Assembly: GCA_039621445.1 (NCBI GenBank)
Contig: CP154956.1
Span: 16,807,562 to 16,871,561 of the forward strand
DNA: 64,000 bases
Direction: 5' to 3'
Source of the DNA: Euglena gracilis
Taxonomy: Eukaryota; Euglenida; Euglenophyceae; Euglenales
A program made the position numbers and the translations under genes. The notes under the pieces are model-generated. The model saw only the letters and a program-made list of their open reading frames with translations, was not told the DNA's origin and ran no database searches. How positions within the stretch are numbered: the first letter of the stretch is position 1; each line of letters begins with the position of its first letter. Shown piece by piece: positions 1 to 9,904 of the stretch.

Positions 1-352
1 AAGAAGAGAGAGAGAGGGAGGCAAGGGCCGGCCCCCCTCGATCCCCTCTCATCCCAACCCGTGGGATCCCCTGCGAGGCCATCGTCGCGGCGGACGGCGG
101 CGGCAGCGGCGGCAGCAGGAGACGACGACCGGCACGGACGCGGAGGCAGCGGCACCCCAGGTATGCCCCTCCCGGCCTGCCGGAGCTGGTATCTCCGGCC
201 CTCCAGTTCGGGCCGCACCGGCTGGAGGTGGGCGTGCAACCCGTGCGAGGCCTCCCCCCTCTGCGGCACCCCCCACCTCCCACCTCCCTCCCCATCACCT
301 CCCATCCCCACTCCCACCCACACCCAGAATCCCCCGTCCATACCAATCAAGA
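1..352 (+). repeat. PLE terminal repeat, upstream copy (R1)
   Basis: About 350 bp that recurs nearly unchanged at 4553-4900 and 4901-5250. It starts with a short GA tract followed by GGGAGGCAAGGGCCGG and ends with ACCAATCAAGAAGAGAGA. It contains a GC-rich GGCGGCGGCAGCGGCGGCAGCA stretch near 90-118, shown here only in part as CGGCGGCAGCGGCGGC. The position, one copy upstream and two downstream of the coding region, fits a pseudo-LTR. Any open frames through it are by-products of its composition. Confidence 0.8.
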
Positions 353-462
353 AGAGAGATTTCCGCAGTCCCTGCGGCTCGGGGAGCTTTCCCCGGGGTC
401 CACCGTGAATTGCCTGGCGAGGTTTCTCGCACCCCCAGGCCTCCCCCCGAGCGCCCTCCCGG
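353..462 (+). other. PLE leader: conserved hairpin region after the GA junction
   Basis: Directly after AAGAGAGA comes a structured stretch: a hairpin CCGCAG..CTGCGG near 363-377, a GAATTGC word near 406, a second hairpin GCGAGGTTTCTCGC near 416-430, then CACCCCCAGGCCTCCCCCCGAGCGCCC. A related stretch follows the same junction at 5557, 6929 and 8320, with different arm sequences but the same hairpin and C-rich tail. It may be a leader, an internal promoter or a structured RNA. I did not see the conserved core of a hammerhead ribozyme. Confidence 0.45.
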
Positions 463-3400
463 GCAACCCTCTTCCCGAAGGCCCCCCAGGCCGTCCCACT
501 CCCGTGATGACCGTGCCCTCCCCATCGCCGAGCCCTACGACAAGCACGACCCCCAGCCGTCCCGCCACCGCCGCAACGAGGGGCAGTGGAGCTGGCAGGA
601 CCACCTGCAGTGGATGCAACGCAGCTGGGGGCGGCGATCCTGGCGCAACAAGACCATGCGCAGGGTCCTGCAGCTCCGCTCCACCGACTCAGCCAACGCC
701 GCCGTGGACTGGGGCGACGTGGCCGCCCTGTGGGATGCCCCCGGCTGGATTTACGCCCTCTTCCACTTCCCCACGGGGCGGCTCTACGTTGGGCAGACCA
801 CCCGGAAGGTTTACAAGCGGGCCAAGGAGCACTGGTGGAGCCGGGGGCGCTGCGCCGACGCCCTGCACGACGCCCTGGCCAACGACCCCACCCCCTTCTC
901 CTTCCTCATGATCCCCATCGAGAGGCTCCCCTCACCCGACAGCTTCCCCCGGCTGACCGCCGCGCCCTCGCCCGCCGGGATGCCCTCGCCCGCGAGCGCA
1001 AGTGGGTGGGCCTCCTCAACTCCATGTGGCCCCATGGCTTCAACGCCGCCTACCCCGGCTTCCCCGTCAGCCGGAAGGTGCTCCGCCGCCAGCACACCCT
1101 CCCCAGCCCCGATCCCGCCCCCACATCCCAAGGCGACCCCCCGCCCAGCCCCGACCTAACCAAGTGGCTCCGTCGCTGCCACCAAGGGGACTCCAGCGCC
1201 CTGGCGGAGGCACGCTCCTGGGGCAAGGCGCGGCTGTGTTCCACCCTGGACTGGCTGCAGCAGCACGTCCCGGACGACGAGCGGCGCTCCGGCCACCTCT
1301 CGCTGGAGTGCAAGCTGGTGGAGCTAATCAAGGCGAAGAGGAAGGAGGCCCCCGAGCGGCAGTTCCTGAAGTTCTCCTACTCCAACAACGGCGCCCGCCA
1401 TCTGGAGCTGCGCAAGGTGTTGCGGGAAGAGGCCGTCTACAAGCTCCACCCCAACCCGGACGTCGCCGCCGCCATCATGGTCTGCGACAAGTTCGCCCCG
1501 CAATGGCAGGCGTGGCTCTGCAATTACGCCCAGGTCTCCAGCGAGCTGGACGTGGCCGCCGCGCAGACCCACGACCTCAAGGGCTGCCAGTGCCACACAG
1601 CCCTCCGCCGGAAAGAGCCGGCAGCCTTCCACGAGGGCCACGTGGTGAGCAACGAGTCAGAGCTGCTGCGGTGGTCGTACCTGCAGACCCTCGCGGCCAA
1701 GGGGAAGAAGTTCCGGCTGGAGGGCCCCCCCGACACCGTCCTCCACGACCTCCGCCGGGCGCTGAACCAGTACACCGAGTGGGCAGCGCGCAGCAACCCC
1801 ACCGACGCCACCTATCTCCGGAAGCTGGGCGAGTGGGCCGACGCCGTGGAGGCTCGCTGCACCACCAACTGGCGGTGCTCGGCCGTCAGAGAAGAGCTGG
1901 TCCCCACCGGCTTCCCGGGCCTGTCACAACAAATGCGGGAGGCCCACCAGGTCCTCGTCTTCCTCCACGACGACCGGGCCCCCCACGGCCTGAGTCCACC
2001 CCCGCCTCCGCCCCCACTGCCTCCAAGGAGCCCCCCCGGCAGCCCCTCTATGCCCTGAGCAAGGCTTTGGTGTCGCTCCTGAAGCACGTCGAGGTCGCCC
2101 TCCGGGAAAAGGACGAGCGGCGGCAACAGCAGGAGGGCATCAAGGCGTTCTGGGGAATCGACAGCGTGGAGTCTTTCGTCCGGATGGTCCGAACCCACTC
2201 CAAGGACATCCTGGCGGGGGGCTTGGAGACGGCGGACTTCACGACGATGTACACGGCCTTCACCTTCGACGCCATCATCGAGCGGACCATGGAGTCGGCC
2301 AAGGAGGCCTGGGCCTTCGTGCGGGAGACCAAGACCCCCGCTGGGGTGGACCCCGCCACCCCACCGTCCCTCACCACCGGCGGCTGGTCGTGGGATGGCC
2401 TCGGCTACTCCTTGGATGACCTGAAGGAGCTGGTGGCCGTGGCGGTGCAGAACAACTACACCTGCAATGGCGGAAGGGTCCGGCGCCAGATCCGGGGCAT
2501 GCCCATGGGCTCCCCCCAGCCCCGCAGCTGGCCAACCTGGCCTGCTACCCCGTGGAGCGCGACCACATGTACGCCCTCCCTCCCCAGCTCCGGTCCTCCG
2601 CCGTGTCCCGTTACATCGACGACATCGTCCACCCCACCACCATGCCCCTCCCGTCGGCAGCCGAGTACGGCATGGAGTACAAGACCACCGGCTCCGGCGA
2701 GTCCGTGGTGTGCCTGGGCGTCCGGGTGTACATCCAATGCCATTCCAAAGGTGACCGCGTGGTGCACACCTCCGTCCACGACCGGGAGGAGGAGTACCCC
2801 CACCACATTGTCCGCTACCCCTTAGCCACCACCACCGCCCCCACGGAGCAGCTGGGCGGGGTCATCATGGGCCGCCTGGAGTTCGCCCGGATGGCCTGCA
2901 GCCACATGGGGGATTTCAAGCAGTCAGTGGCCAACGTCTTCCGCAATGCCATCTGGCGGGGGTACTCTCGCCGCCTGGTGCAGTCAGTGTGGAGCCGCTT
3001 CCTCTTCCAGCGCTGGCATGCCACCGACATCCGCGTCCGTGAGCTCCGCACCTGGTTTTCCAAGGTGTGGAAGTGGCTCCACTCCAGTCCCCACCGCGCT
3101 CCCCCAGCCCCATGGGCCACAGCCCTCCCCCTCGATGAGGCCCATGCCCCCTCCCAGGCCGACTTTCTCTCCGTCTTCGGCCACCCCGCACCCCTCCCCG
3201 GGGGCATCGACGACCTGCTGGCCGAGATGACGCCGCCCCCTTCCCTCTCCGCCTCCCAGCCCTCCGATGTGGATGTGATGATCATCGACCGGGAGGCCCA
3301 CGTGCGCCACGGCAAGCAGCAAGCCCCGAGAGGAGCGTCCCGATCCGTCCACTGGCCAGGGCTCAGAGAGGGGGACGCCCCAGAGGTGAGGTGCGCCCAA

Positions 3401-3652
3401 CCCGTGAGCAGCAAGGGCAAGGACCCGGGGGTGATGCCGCCTGGGGGATTGGGAGGCGGTGCTTGGCTGCGCTGCAACCCCCTCGAGGGCGTCCGTCTCT
3501 GTCTCCATGGCCGTGGGCTGGCAGCTCTCAGGCCCGCCCGGGCTCCCCGGGGGCGAGATCCTTGGCGGCGTCACCCCCGGTTCACCGCCCAGCGTAAACC
3601 CCGCTCCGGTGTGGGCCAGCCTATCGCTTGGGGCGTCCCCCCTCTGCTCTGA
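410..3652 (+). pseudogene. Permuted Penelope-like protein: GIY-YIG endonuclease followed by reverse transcriptase (frame-broken)
   Basis: Encodes the machinery that nicks DNA and copies the element RNA into the nick. The first frame, from ATG 410, has the GIY-YIG core: WIYALFHF at 746 and LYVGQT at 782, then R and H of a KRAKEHWW stretch; the catalytic Glu and the PHGFN tail (ERKWVGLL, WPHGFNAAYP) lie near 1000-1055 after a frame change at ~930-960. A connector with Cys/His residues and a KGKKFR motif near 1700 matches the DKG-like region before PLE reverse transcriptases. RT motifs follow a second frame change (~1990-2040): TADFTTMYT near 2230, GMPMGSPP near 2495, then after a third frame change in a C-run, YIDDI at 2612. 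The tail to 3652 has a thumb-like region. All three frame breaks sit in or beside C-runs, so they may be true decay or homopolymer length errors. Family identification is firm; activity is doubtful. Confidence 0.85.
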
Positions 3653-3912
3653 GGCCGGTCCTGGCTGCACGATCACGGACCCGCCCGGGCTCCCTGGGGC
3701 TGAGATCCTTGGCGACGTCACCCCCAGTTCACTGCCCGACGTAAACCCCGTCACGGTGTGGGCCAGTCCGTGGCTCGGGGCGTCCCCCTCGCTGTCCTCA
3801 GGCCCGCCCGGGCTCCCCGGGGGCGGGATCCTTGGCGGCGTCACCCCCGGTTCACTGCCCGGCGTAAACCCCGCCCCGGTGTGGGCCGGCCTGGTGCGGC
3901 CTCGTGCGGCCC
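3531..3912 (+). repeat. Three-copy tandem repeat in the PLE 3' region
   Basis: Three diverged copies beginning at about 3531, 3678 and 3801, spaced 147 and 123 bp. Each starts GCCCGCCCGGGCTCC and holds a GTAAACCCCG..GGTGTGGGCC stretch. One frame stays open through all three and reads as a Pro/Gly-rich repeat (GPPGLPGG, GGVTPGS, VNPAPVWA). Period is not constant, so the open frame may be chance in GC-rich DNA. Confidence 0.7.
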
Positions 3913-5247
3913 CCAGCGGCTGAGCATCATCCAAGAATGGCAAGAAGCAGCCCAGAACGTCGAGCGCCCCGCGGACCTCGAGCGCCAGACGCATGACTGG
4001 CATGAAGGTGCCAGGATCGGGGAGGCCGACCACCCCGGTCCAAGGCGCCACCCCCACGGCCCTCCCCAGGGCCACCAACCCTCCGGGAGCCACGTCCCCG
4101 GAGCGAGACCGAGACAGGTCCGGGCGGGTGGCAGGCAGCGTGGTGCCTGTGCCCCGCCAACCCCGTCCGCAGGGGAGCAAGCGAAGCGGGATTTGCCCCG
4201 GCCCCAAGCCCCTTGGCGACCCAACAGGGAATCGACCCGTGGGCACCGCCCTGGGGAATCACAAAGTTCAAGCGCCATGAGATCTACAAGACCCTCTCGC
4301 CCTGGGCGTGCGCAGGGCAACCAACCACGTGATGAAGCAAGAGGCAGAAGAGAAGAAGGCGACGTATGGACGCCGGTGCAGAGCAGGCGTGGGGCTGCCC
4401 TGCATAAGGAGATCAAGAGAATGGCGGACACCATCTCCGCCCTGAGCGCGGAGCTGAAGAAGCTGCAGGAAAAATCTCAAGCTCAACGCCACTGTCGGGG
4501 GGAGTCGGAGCCCCCAACCACATCAAGCCCATCGCGGAGAGGAGAGAGGGAGAGAGAGAGAGGGAGGCAAGGGCCGGCCCCCCTCCGATCCCTTCTCATC
4601 CCAACCCGTGGGATCCCCTGCGAGGCCATCGTCGCGGCGGACGGCGGCGGCAGCGGCGGCAGCAGGAGACGACGACCAGCACGGACGCGGAGGCGGCGAC
4701 ATCGCAGGTGTGCCACCCCCGGCCTGCCGGAGCTGGTATCTCCGGCCCTCCAGTTCGGGCCGCACCGGCTGGAGGTGGGCGTGCAACCCGTGCGAGGCCT
4801 CCCCCCTCTGCGGCACCCCCCACCTCCCACCTCCCTCCCCATCACCTCCCATCCCCACTCCCACCCACACCCAGAATCCCCCGTCCATACCAATCAAGAA
4901 GAGAGAGAGAGAGGGAGGCAAGGGCCGGCCCCCCTCCGATCCCCTCTCATCCCAACCCGTGGGATCCCCTGCGAGGCCATCGTCGCGGCGGACGGCGGCG
5001 GCAGCGGCGGCAGCAGGAGACGACGACCGGCACGGACGCGGAGGCAGCGGCACCCCAGGTATGCCCCTCCCGGCCTGCCGGAGCTGGTATCTCCGGCCCT
5101 CCAGTTCGGGCCGCACCGGCTGGAGGTGGGCGTGCAACCCGTGCGAGGCCTCCCCCCTCTGCGCCACCCCCCACCTCCCACCTCCCTCCCCATCACCTCC
5201 CATCCCCACCCCCACCCGCACCCAGAATACCCCGTCCATACCAATCA

Positions 5248-5345
<98 letters not shown>

Positions 5346-5434
5346 ACCCCCCGCCCAGTCCGACCTTCCCCACCACCACCAACCGACCGCCGACCACCAC
5401 CTCAGAAGGCCCAAAGGACGACGAAGCGTCATGA
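3758..5434 (+). CDS. Possible accessory ORF with a coiled coil, reading into terminal repeats
   Basis: A frame open for 558 codons. The believable part is roughly 3920-4545. It holds RIGEADHPGPR (near 4015), a phrase of the GEA.HPGP type that I recall from ORFs of retroelements in algae and dinoflagellates. It also holds a charged heptad stretch, IKRMADTISALSAELKKLQE (near 4410-4470), that looks like a short coiled coil. After ~4550 the frame only translates the terminal repeats and the GA microsatellite (Arg-Glu repeats) and is not meaningful. It could be an ORF1/Gag-like product of the PLE or of an older element. No catalytic domain was recognised. Confidence 0.3.
4553..4900 (+). repeat. 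PLE terminal repeat, first downstream copy (R2)
   Basis: Near-identical to 1-352, with small differences such as GGCGACATCGCAGGTGTGCC where R1 has a GGCAGCGGCACCCC version. It directly abuts R3, so the downstream end is a tandem pair. Confidence 0.8.
4901..5250 (+). repeat. PLE terminal repeat, second downstream copy (R3)
   Basis: Third copy of the ~350-bp repeat, closer to R1 than R2 is in the GGCAGCGGCACCCCAGG part. It ends with ACCAATCAAGA and runs straight into the GA microsatellite. Confidence 0.8.
5251..5343 (+). repeat. (GA)n microsatellite, ~46 units
   Basis: Uninterrupted AG dinucleotides between the last PLE terminal repeat and the next repeat module. Shorter GA tracts stand at every module junction in 1-9 kb, so it is either an element tail or the preferred insertion target. 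Confidence 0.95.
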
Positions 5435-5882
5435 GCAAAGGCCGGTGGGATCTCCTGTGAGCAGCCCAATCACCCCACCGGTCGCAAACTCACCAGCCGA
5501 CTTCGCCGCCACACGACCCACAACGACCCAACACACATACCAATTTCCAAGAGAGACGTCGCGCGCAAGCGTGGCCCCGCCGCTGAGCGGGGTTCTCCCC
5601 AGAATTGCGTGGAGTGGTTTTTAGCACCCCTACGCCTCCCCCCCAGCGCCCTCCCCGGGCTTCTTTCTCCTTCCCTCTGCAGTGGCATGCCTCTGCGCAT
5701 GTCCCATGGCAAAGAGGCTGTTCTCAGCTGGCCGCCAAAGGATTTTTTTCCCCATTTTCGGGCATGGTGAAAAAGGTTGGGTTAAAGAATTTTTGAATCT
5801 TTCCCTCCAACTGCGTCTGTTTTTTCCGGCAGTGTTTCCTCCGGCCAGCGGTGAGCAGCCAGCGTGCCTAACGGGGTTGTTT

Positions 5883-6150
5883 TGTCCCCCTCCCGACGTG
5901 TGTGTGTCCGCACGGGTACGTGCAGCGTGCGGTCCCTCGACAGCGTACTAGAGGGGTGTATGTTTCTTCTCCCGACGTGTGTGTGTCCGCACGCACCCAC
6001 GCGGCCCCCCTCGGTCCGTGCAGCGTGCGGTCCCTCGTCAGCGTACTAGAGGGGTGTATGTTTCTCCTCCCGACGTGTGTGTGTCCGCACGCACCCACGC
6101 GGCCCCCCTCGGTACGTGCAGCGTGCGGTCCCTCGACAGCGTACTAGAGG
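5883..6150 (+). repeat. Minisatellite inside module L, first copy
   Basis: Three units starting with CCCGACGTGTGTGTGTCCGC at about 5892, 5971 and 6070, each carrying CAGCGTACTAGAGGGGTG. Unit length is ~79-98 bp. The first unit lacks the CACCCACGCGGCCCCCCTCG part present in the others. Confidence 0.85.
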
Positions 6151-7259
6151 GGTGAGTGTACGGCGGTTGGAGACCCGGAAAAGGCCTCCACCGCCCTTTG
6201 TTTCTCCCATGGGTCCCAAGCAGGAGACCGCGCCTCGGCCGGTCCCCTTCTTGGTGGGAAAGAGGCCTCTCCTCCCTCCAATTGGTTGCCCAGGCTGGGC
6301 CTCCGATTGCAGAAGGGCAGGCCTGTCAGCAACAGGTGCGTGCGCAGGTCCGGACTGGGTCCGAGGAGCCTGCGCCTGCCCTTGCTGGGAGCGCTCAGGC
6401 TCAGCCTCAGGACCCCCCAAGGTCTGCACCTGCCCCCGAGGGGCCACCAGGCTTGGCCTTGGAGCATTGAGACCGGGTCTGCTGCCAGCCCCGGGAGCCA
6501 CGCCCAGACCCGGCCTCAGCCCATAATACGAGCAAGCCTGCCTCCCCATGAGTGTCCAGGCCTGGCCTTCAGGCTTCGTGAAAGACCGAGCCTGAAATGT
6601 GCCGAGGACTGGCCTCACTGCCCCATTTCCTCCCCTTCCCTTTCTACCCGACACTCCTGGCGCATGCACATCACACAATTGGTGCCACTAGCGGGAAAGG
6701 TGTTCTTTCCAGCCCCCCCCCCCCCCCAGTCCGACCCTCCCAACCACCAACACCACCGCCGACCACCCCGCAGGAAGGCCCAAGGGAGACAAAAGCGCCA
6801 GGAGCAAAGGCCGGTGGGATCTCCTGTGATCAGCCCCAATCCCACCGGTCGGGGAAACGCACCAGCCGACTTCGACCGCCACACGACCCAACAACCAGCT
6901 CCCCACCCATACCAATTTCCAAGAGAGACGTCGCGCGCAAGCGTGGCCCCGCCGCTGAGCGGGGTTCTCCCCAGAATTGCGTGGAGTGGTTTTTAGCACC
7001 CCTACGCCTCCCCCCCAGCGCCCTCCCCGGGCTTCTTTCTCCTTCCCTCTGCAGTGGCATGCCTCTGCGCATGTCCCATGGCAAAGAGGCTGTTCTCAGC
7101 TGGCCGCCAAAGGATTTTTTTACCATTTTCGGGCATGGTGAAAAAGGTTGGGTTAAAGAATTTTTGAATCTTTCCCTCCAACTGCGTCTGTTTTTTCCGG
7201 CAGTGTTTCCTCCGGCCAGCAGGGAGCAGCCAACGTGCCTATCGGGGTTGTTTTGTCCC

Positions 7260-7545
7260 CCTCCCGACGTGTGTGTGTCCGCACGCACCCACACGGCCCC
7301 CCTCGATACGTGCAGCGTGCGGTCCCTCGACAGCGTACTAGAGGGGTGTATGTTTCTTCTCCCGACGTGTGTGTGTCCGCACGCACCCACGCGGCCCCCC
7401 TCGGTCCGTGCAGCGTGCGGTCCCTCGACAGCGTACTAGAGGGGTGTATGTTTCTCCTCCCGACGTGTGTGTCCGCACGCACCCACGCGGCCCCCCTCGG
7501 TACATGCAGCGTGCGGTCCCTCGACAGCGTACTAGAGGGGTGAGT
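7260..7545 (+). repeat. Minisatellite inside module L, second copy
   Basis: Same unit as at 5883-6150, with three 98-bp spaced starts at 7263, 7361 and 7459. The extra length here explains why the two L modules differ by about 16 bp in spacing. Confidence 0.85.
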
Positions 7546-8319
7546 GTACGGCGGTTGGAGACCCGGAAAAGGCCTCCACCGCCCTTTGTTTCTCCCATGG
7601 GTCCCAAGCAGGAAACCGCGCCTCGGCCGGTCCCCTTCTTGGTGGGAAAGAGGCCTCTCCTCCCTCCAATTGGTTGCCCAGGCTGGGCCTCCGATTGCAG
7701 AAGGGCAGGCCTGTCAGCAACAGGTGCGTGCGCAGGTCCGGACTGGGTCCGAGGAGCCTGCGCCTGCCCTTGCTGGGAGCGCTCAGGCTCAGCCTCAGGA
7801 CCCCCCAAGGTCTGCACCTGCCCCCGAGGGGCCACCAGGCTTGGCCTTGGAGCATTGAGACCGGGTCTGCTGCCAGCCCCGGGAGCCACGCCCAGACCCG
7901 GCCTCAGCCCATAATACGAGCAAGCCTGCCTCCCCATGAGTGTCCAGGCCTGGCCTTCAGGCTTCGTGAAAGACCGAGCCTGAAATGTGCCGAGGACTGG
8001 CCTCACTGCCCCATTTCCTCCCCTTCCCTTTCTACCCGACACTCCTGGCGCATGCACATCACACAATTGGTGCCACTAGCGGGAAAGGTGTTCTTTCCAG
8101 CCCCCACCCCCCGCCCAGTCCGACCTTCCCAACCACCAACACGACCGCCGACCACCCGGCAGGAAGGCCCAAGGACGACAGAAGCGTCAGGAGCAAAGGC
8201 CGGTGTGATCTCCTGTGATCAGCCCCAATCCCACCGGTCGGGGCGAAACGCACCAGCCGACTTCCACCGCCACACGACCCAACAACCAGCTCCCCACCCA
8301 TACCAATTTCCAAGAGAGA

Positions 8320-8957
8320 TCCTGAATAACGCCATGCAATTTCCCCAGAATTGCATGGTGCGGTTGTTTCGCACCCCCATGCCTCGCCCCCCAGCGCCCC
8401 ATTTTGAGGGCTAAACCCGCGGCAGTTCTGCTGAGCAACCGGCGGCTCAGGCCACCCCCTCCCCCAGGGGTTGGTGCTGCGACCCCAGGACCGGCGGCTT
8501 AATTTGGGTACTCGCGCCCCAAGCCTTCGGGTGCCGTCCGTATTTTTCGGCAATTTTTGCCTCTTTCCACACCGAAAGGGCCTTGTCTCGCCCTCCCCAA
8601 AGGGTGCTGTCCTGGACGGTGCCCCGTAGGTAGTGGACCATTTTTCCGTCCTGCGCTGCCTTGTTTTGGGGGCCGGTTTTTTTCAGCCCCCCCCTCCCCC
8701 ACCCCCGGGAGGGTGACGCAGAGCTCGTTTTTAACGGTCTGCACCACACAGACAAGAGCGGTCGGAGACGAGGGTTGGCGGGGTCGTCACCCCTGACGAT
8801 GCCCCACCTGCCAGCCTGGGGCGAAACCGCAACACAGACTGACAACACACGCGCCCACACCGACTGACAACACACTTCCCCCACAAGCACACACGCTCGG
8901 GTCGGCAAGGAGTTCCCCCCAAGGAGTTCCCCCAGCAACACCGATTCAGAAGAGAGA
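8320..8957 (+). mobile_element. Third element of the AAGAGAGA-junction family (module B)
   Basis: Begins right after the last S with TCCTGAATAACG and a perfect 10-bp hairpin CCATGCAATT..AATTGCATGG (8332-8358), then hairpin GGTGCG..CGCACC and the CCCCATGCCTCGCCCCCCAG tail shared with the PLE leader and module L. The body has no recognised coding domain. It ends at another CAGAAGAGAGATCCTGAATAA junction (8946-8966), which starts a further partial copy. Confidence 0.45.
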
Positions 8958-9904
8958 TCCTGAATAATTGTGCAACACCATCAGCAATTTCGTCATATGA
9001 TGCTTGGGGGACTCATCCATGCGGAAGGACATTCCAGGTAAGCGTGCTCTTTTATCTCTTCGAGCTGGTATTTCTCCTCAGAAAACTTTAAAAAAATTTT
9101 CAGTTTTAAAATAAAAAAAAATCAAAAGGGATGAAGGCTGAATTTCTCTCCCCTGAAAAATGGCCTGAGGAATATTGCGCAAATGAGGGAACACCTTGGG
9201 TGTGGCATATTTTCTCCCAACAGTTTTAAAACATTCCCGGGTGGGTGACTCAGCTTGATTAATAGCGCCCCAAAGAGGACCACCATCAGAACTTTTCTTC
9301 AGGGTTAGGGTTTGTGTTTGGGTAGGGTTAGGGTTGCTGGCTAATAATTTTGGCTGGCCAAAATTTTTTTTAAAATGATGGACCGGGGCCTTGGCATAAA
9401 GGGCCCGAAGTACGGGAATCAGCCCCAAAACCGTCTGCTCTCACCCCCCCTCTATTGGCTAATGGCTGGGCTCCTTCAGGCCCCCAATTAGCCAATTGGG
9501 GGGGAATTGGGGGGCTCAAGGGCAATTACCTCCTAATTTTTTACCTGTGCCAAAAATGGACAATGTTTTGTGCACATTAGGATTGGGCATGACTTTTTCT
9601 TATCCGGCAAATCTCAATTTTTCGAGACGGACGTTTGCTGAGCCCTTTGTGCGGCCTTGCCGAAATCGGCTGGCCTTTTCCCGGAGGCCAATTATTGGGG
9701 GCCAAAGGGTGAGGGTGAGGTTTTTTTTTGATGCCAGGGTGTCCGCCTCAATACCCCCGAAGGGGTTGGAGTGTCAAAAATACAGGACCCTTGGAGGTAA
9801 TGATCCTTCTTGGGGCACAAATGCTCCTTTTGGGGCACAAATAATCCTTCTGCAGGCCACTTTGGTTCCGCACTTCGAGATGGTGAGGTCCTGCTTTCTT
9901 TGCC
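8958..9904. other. No gene recognised; short telomere-like stretch
   Basis: AT-richer sequence with no convincing frame. At 9298-9340 it holds CAGGGTTAGGGTTTG and GGTAGGGTTAGGGTTG, a degenerate TTAGGG-type interstitial tract. Confidence 0.5.

Larger units (their letters stand above)
1..5343 (+). mobile_element. Penelope-like retroelement (PLE) with permuted domains, plus terminal repeats
   Basis: Whole element as I read it: one ~350-bp repeat (1-352), a leader region (353-462), a long broken coding region with GIY-YIG endonuclease then reverse transcriptase (410-3652), a repetitive 3' region (3.5-4.55 kb), two more tandem copies of the same ~350-bp repeat (4553-5250) and a (GA)n tract. Direct flanking repeats, partly in tandem, are the usual pseudo-LTR arrangement of Penelope-like elements. 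The endonuclease domain comes before the RT; canonical Penelope elements have it after the RT, while the Naiad/Chlamys group has this permuted order. The left edge may be cut by the window, since position 1 already lies in a GA-rich repeat start. Assignment to PLEs rests on the RT and endonuclease motifs described under the coding region. Confidence 0.8.
5344..8319 (+). mobile_element. Tandem retroelement-like array S-L-S-L-S
   Basis: A ~210-bp module S occurs at 5344-5556, 6711-6928 and 8099-8319, and a ~1.15-kb module L at 5557-6710 and 6929-8098. The two L copies are almost identical; the S copies are more diverged. Every S ends with ACCAATTTCCAAGAGAGA, like the PLE repeats, and shares GTGGGATCTCCTGTGA with them (GTGGGATCCCCTGCGA in R). 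Near the end of each L is ATTGGTGCCACTAGCGGGA (6679, 8067), which resembles a tRNA primer-binding site, and AAGAGAGA ends S like a polypurine tract. So it is either a tandem array of miniature LTR elements (L as LTR, S as internal region) or non-autonomous partners of the PLE. No protein domain was recognised inside. Confidence 0.65.

Noticed and set aside
4320-4345. Hammerhead ribozyme core in the PLE region
   Set aside because: GTGATGAAG near 4330 and similar words lack the CUGAUGA core paired with GAAA and the flanking stems; no true core was found in the terminal repeats.
4894-5434. Long Arg-Glu / Leu-Ser repeat proteins on both strands
   Set aside because: They are translations of the (GA)n microsatellite and the flanking terminal repeats.
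5883-7545. Possible CRISPR-like array of CCCGACGTGTGTG repeats
   Set aside because: Only three long units per block with near-identical spacers, duplicated as part of module L. It is a minisatellite in a eukaryotic genome.
9298-9345. Chromosome end
   Set aside because: The telomere-like words are few, degenerate and flanked by ordinary sequence on both sides.
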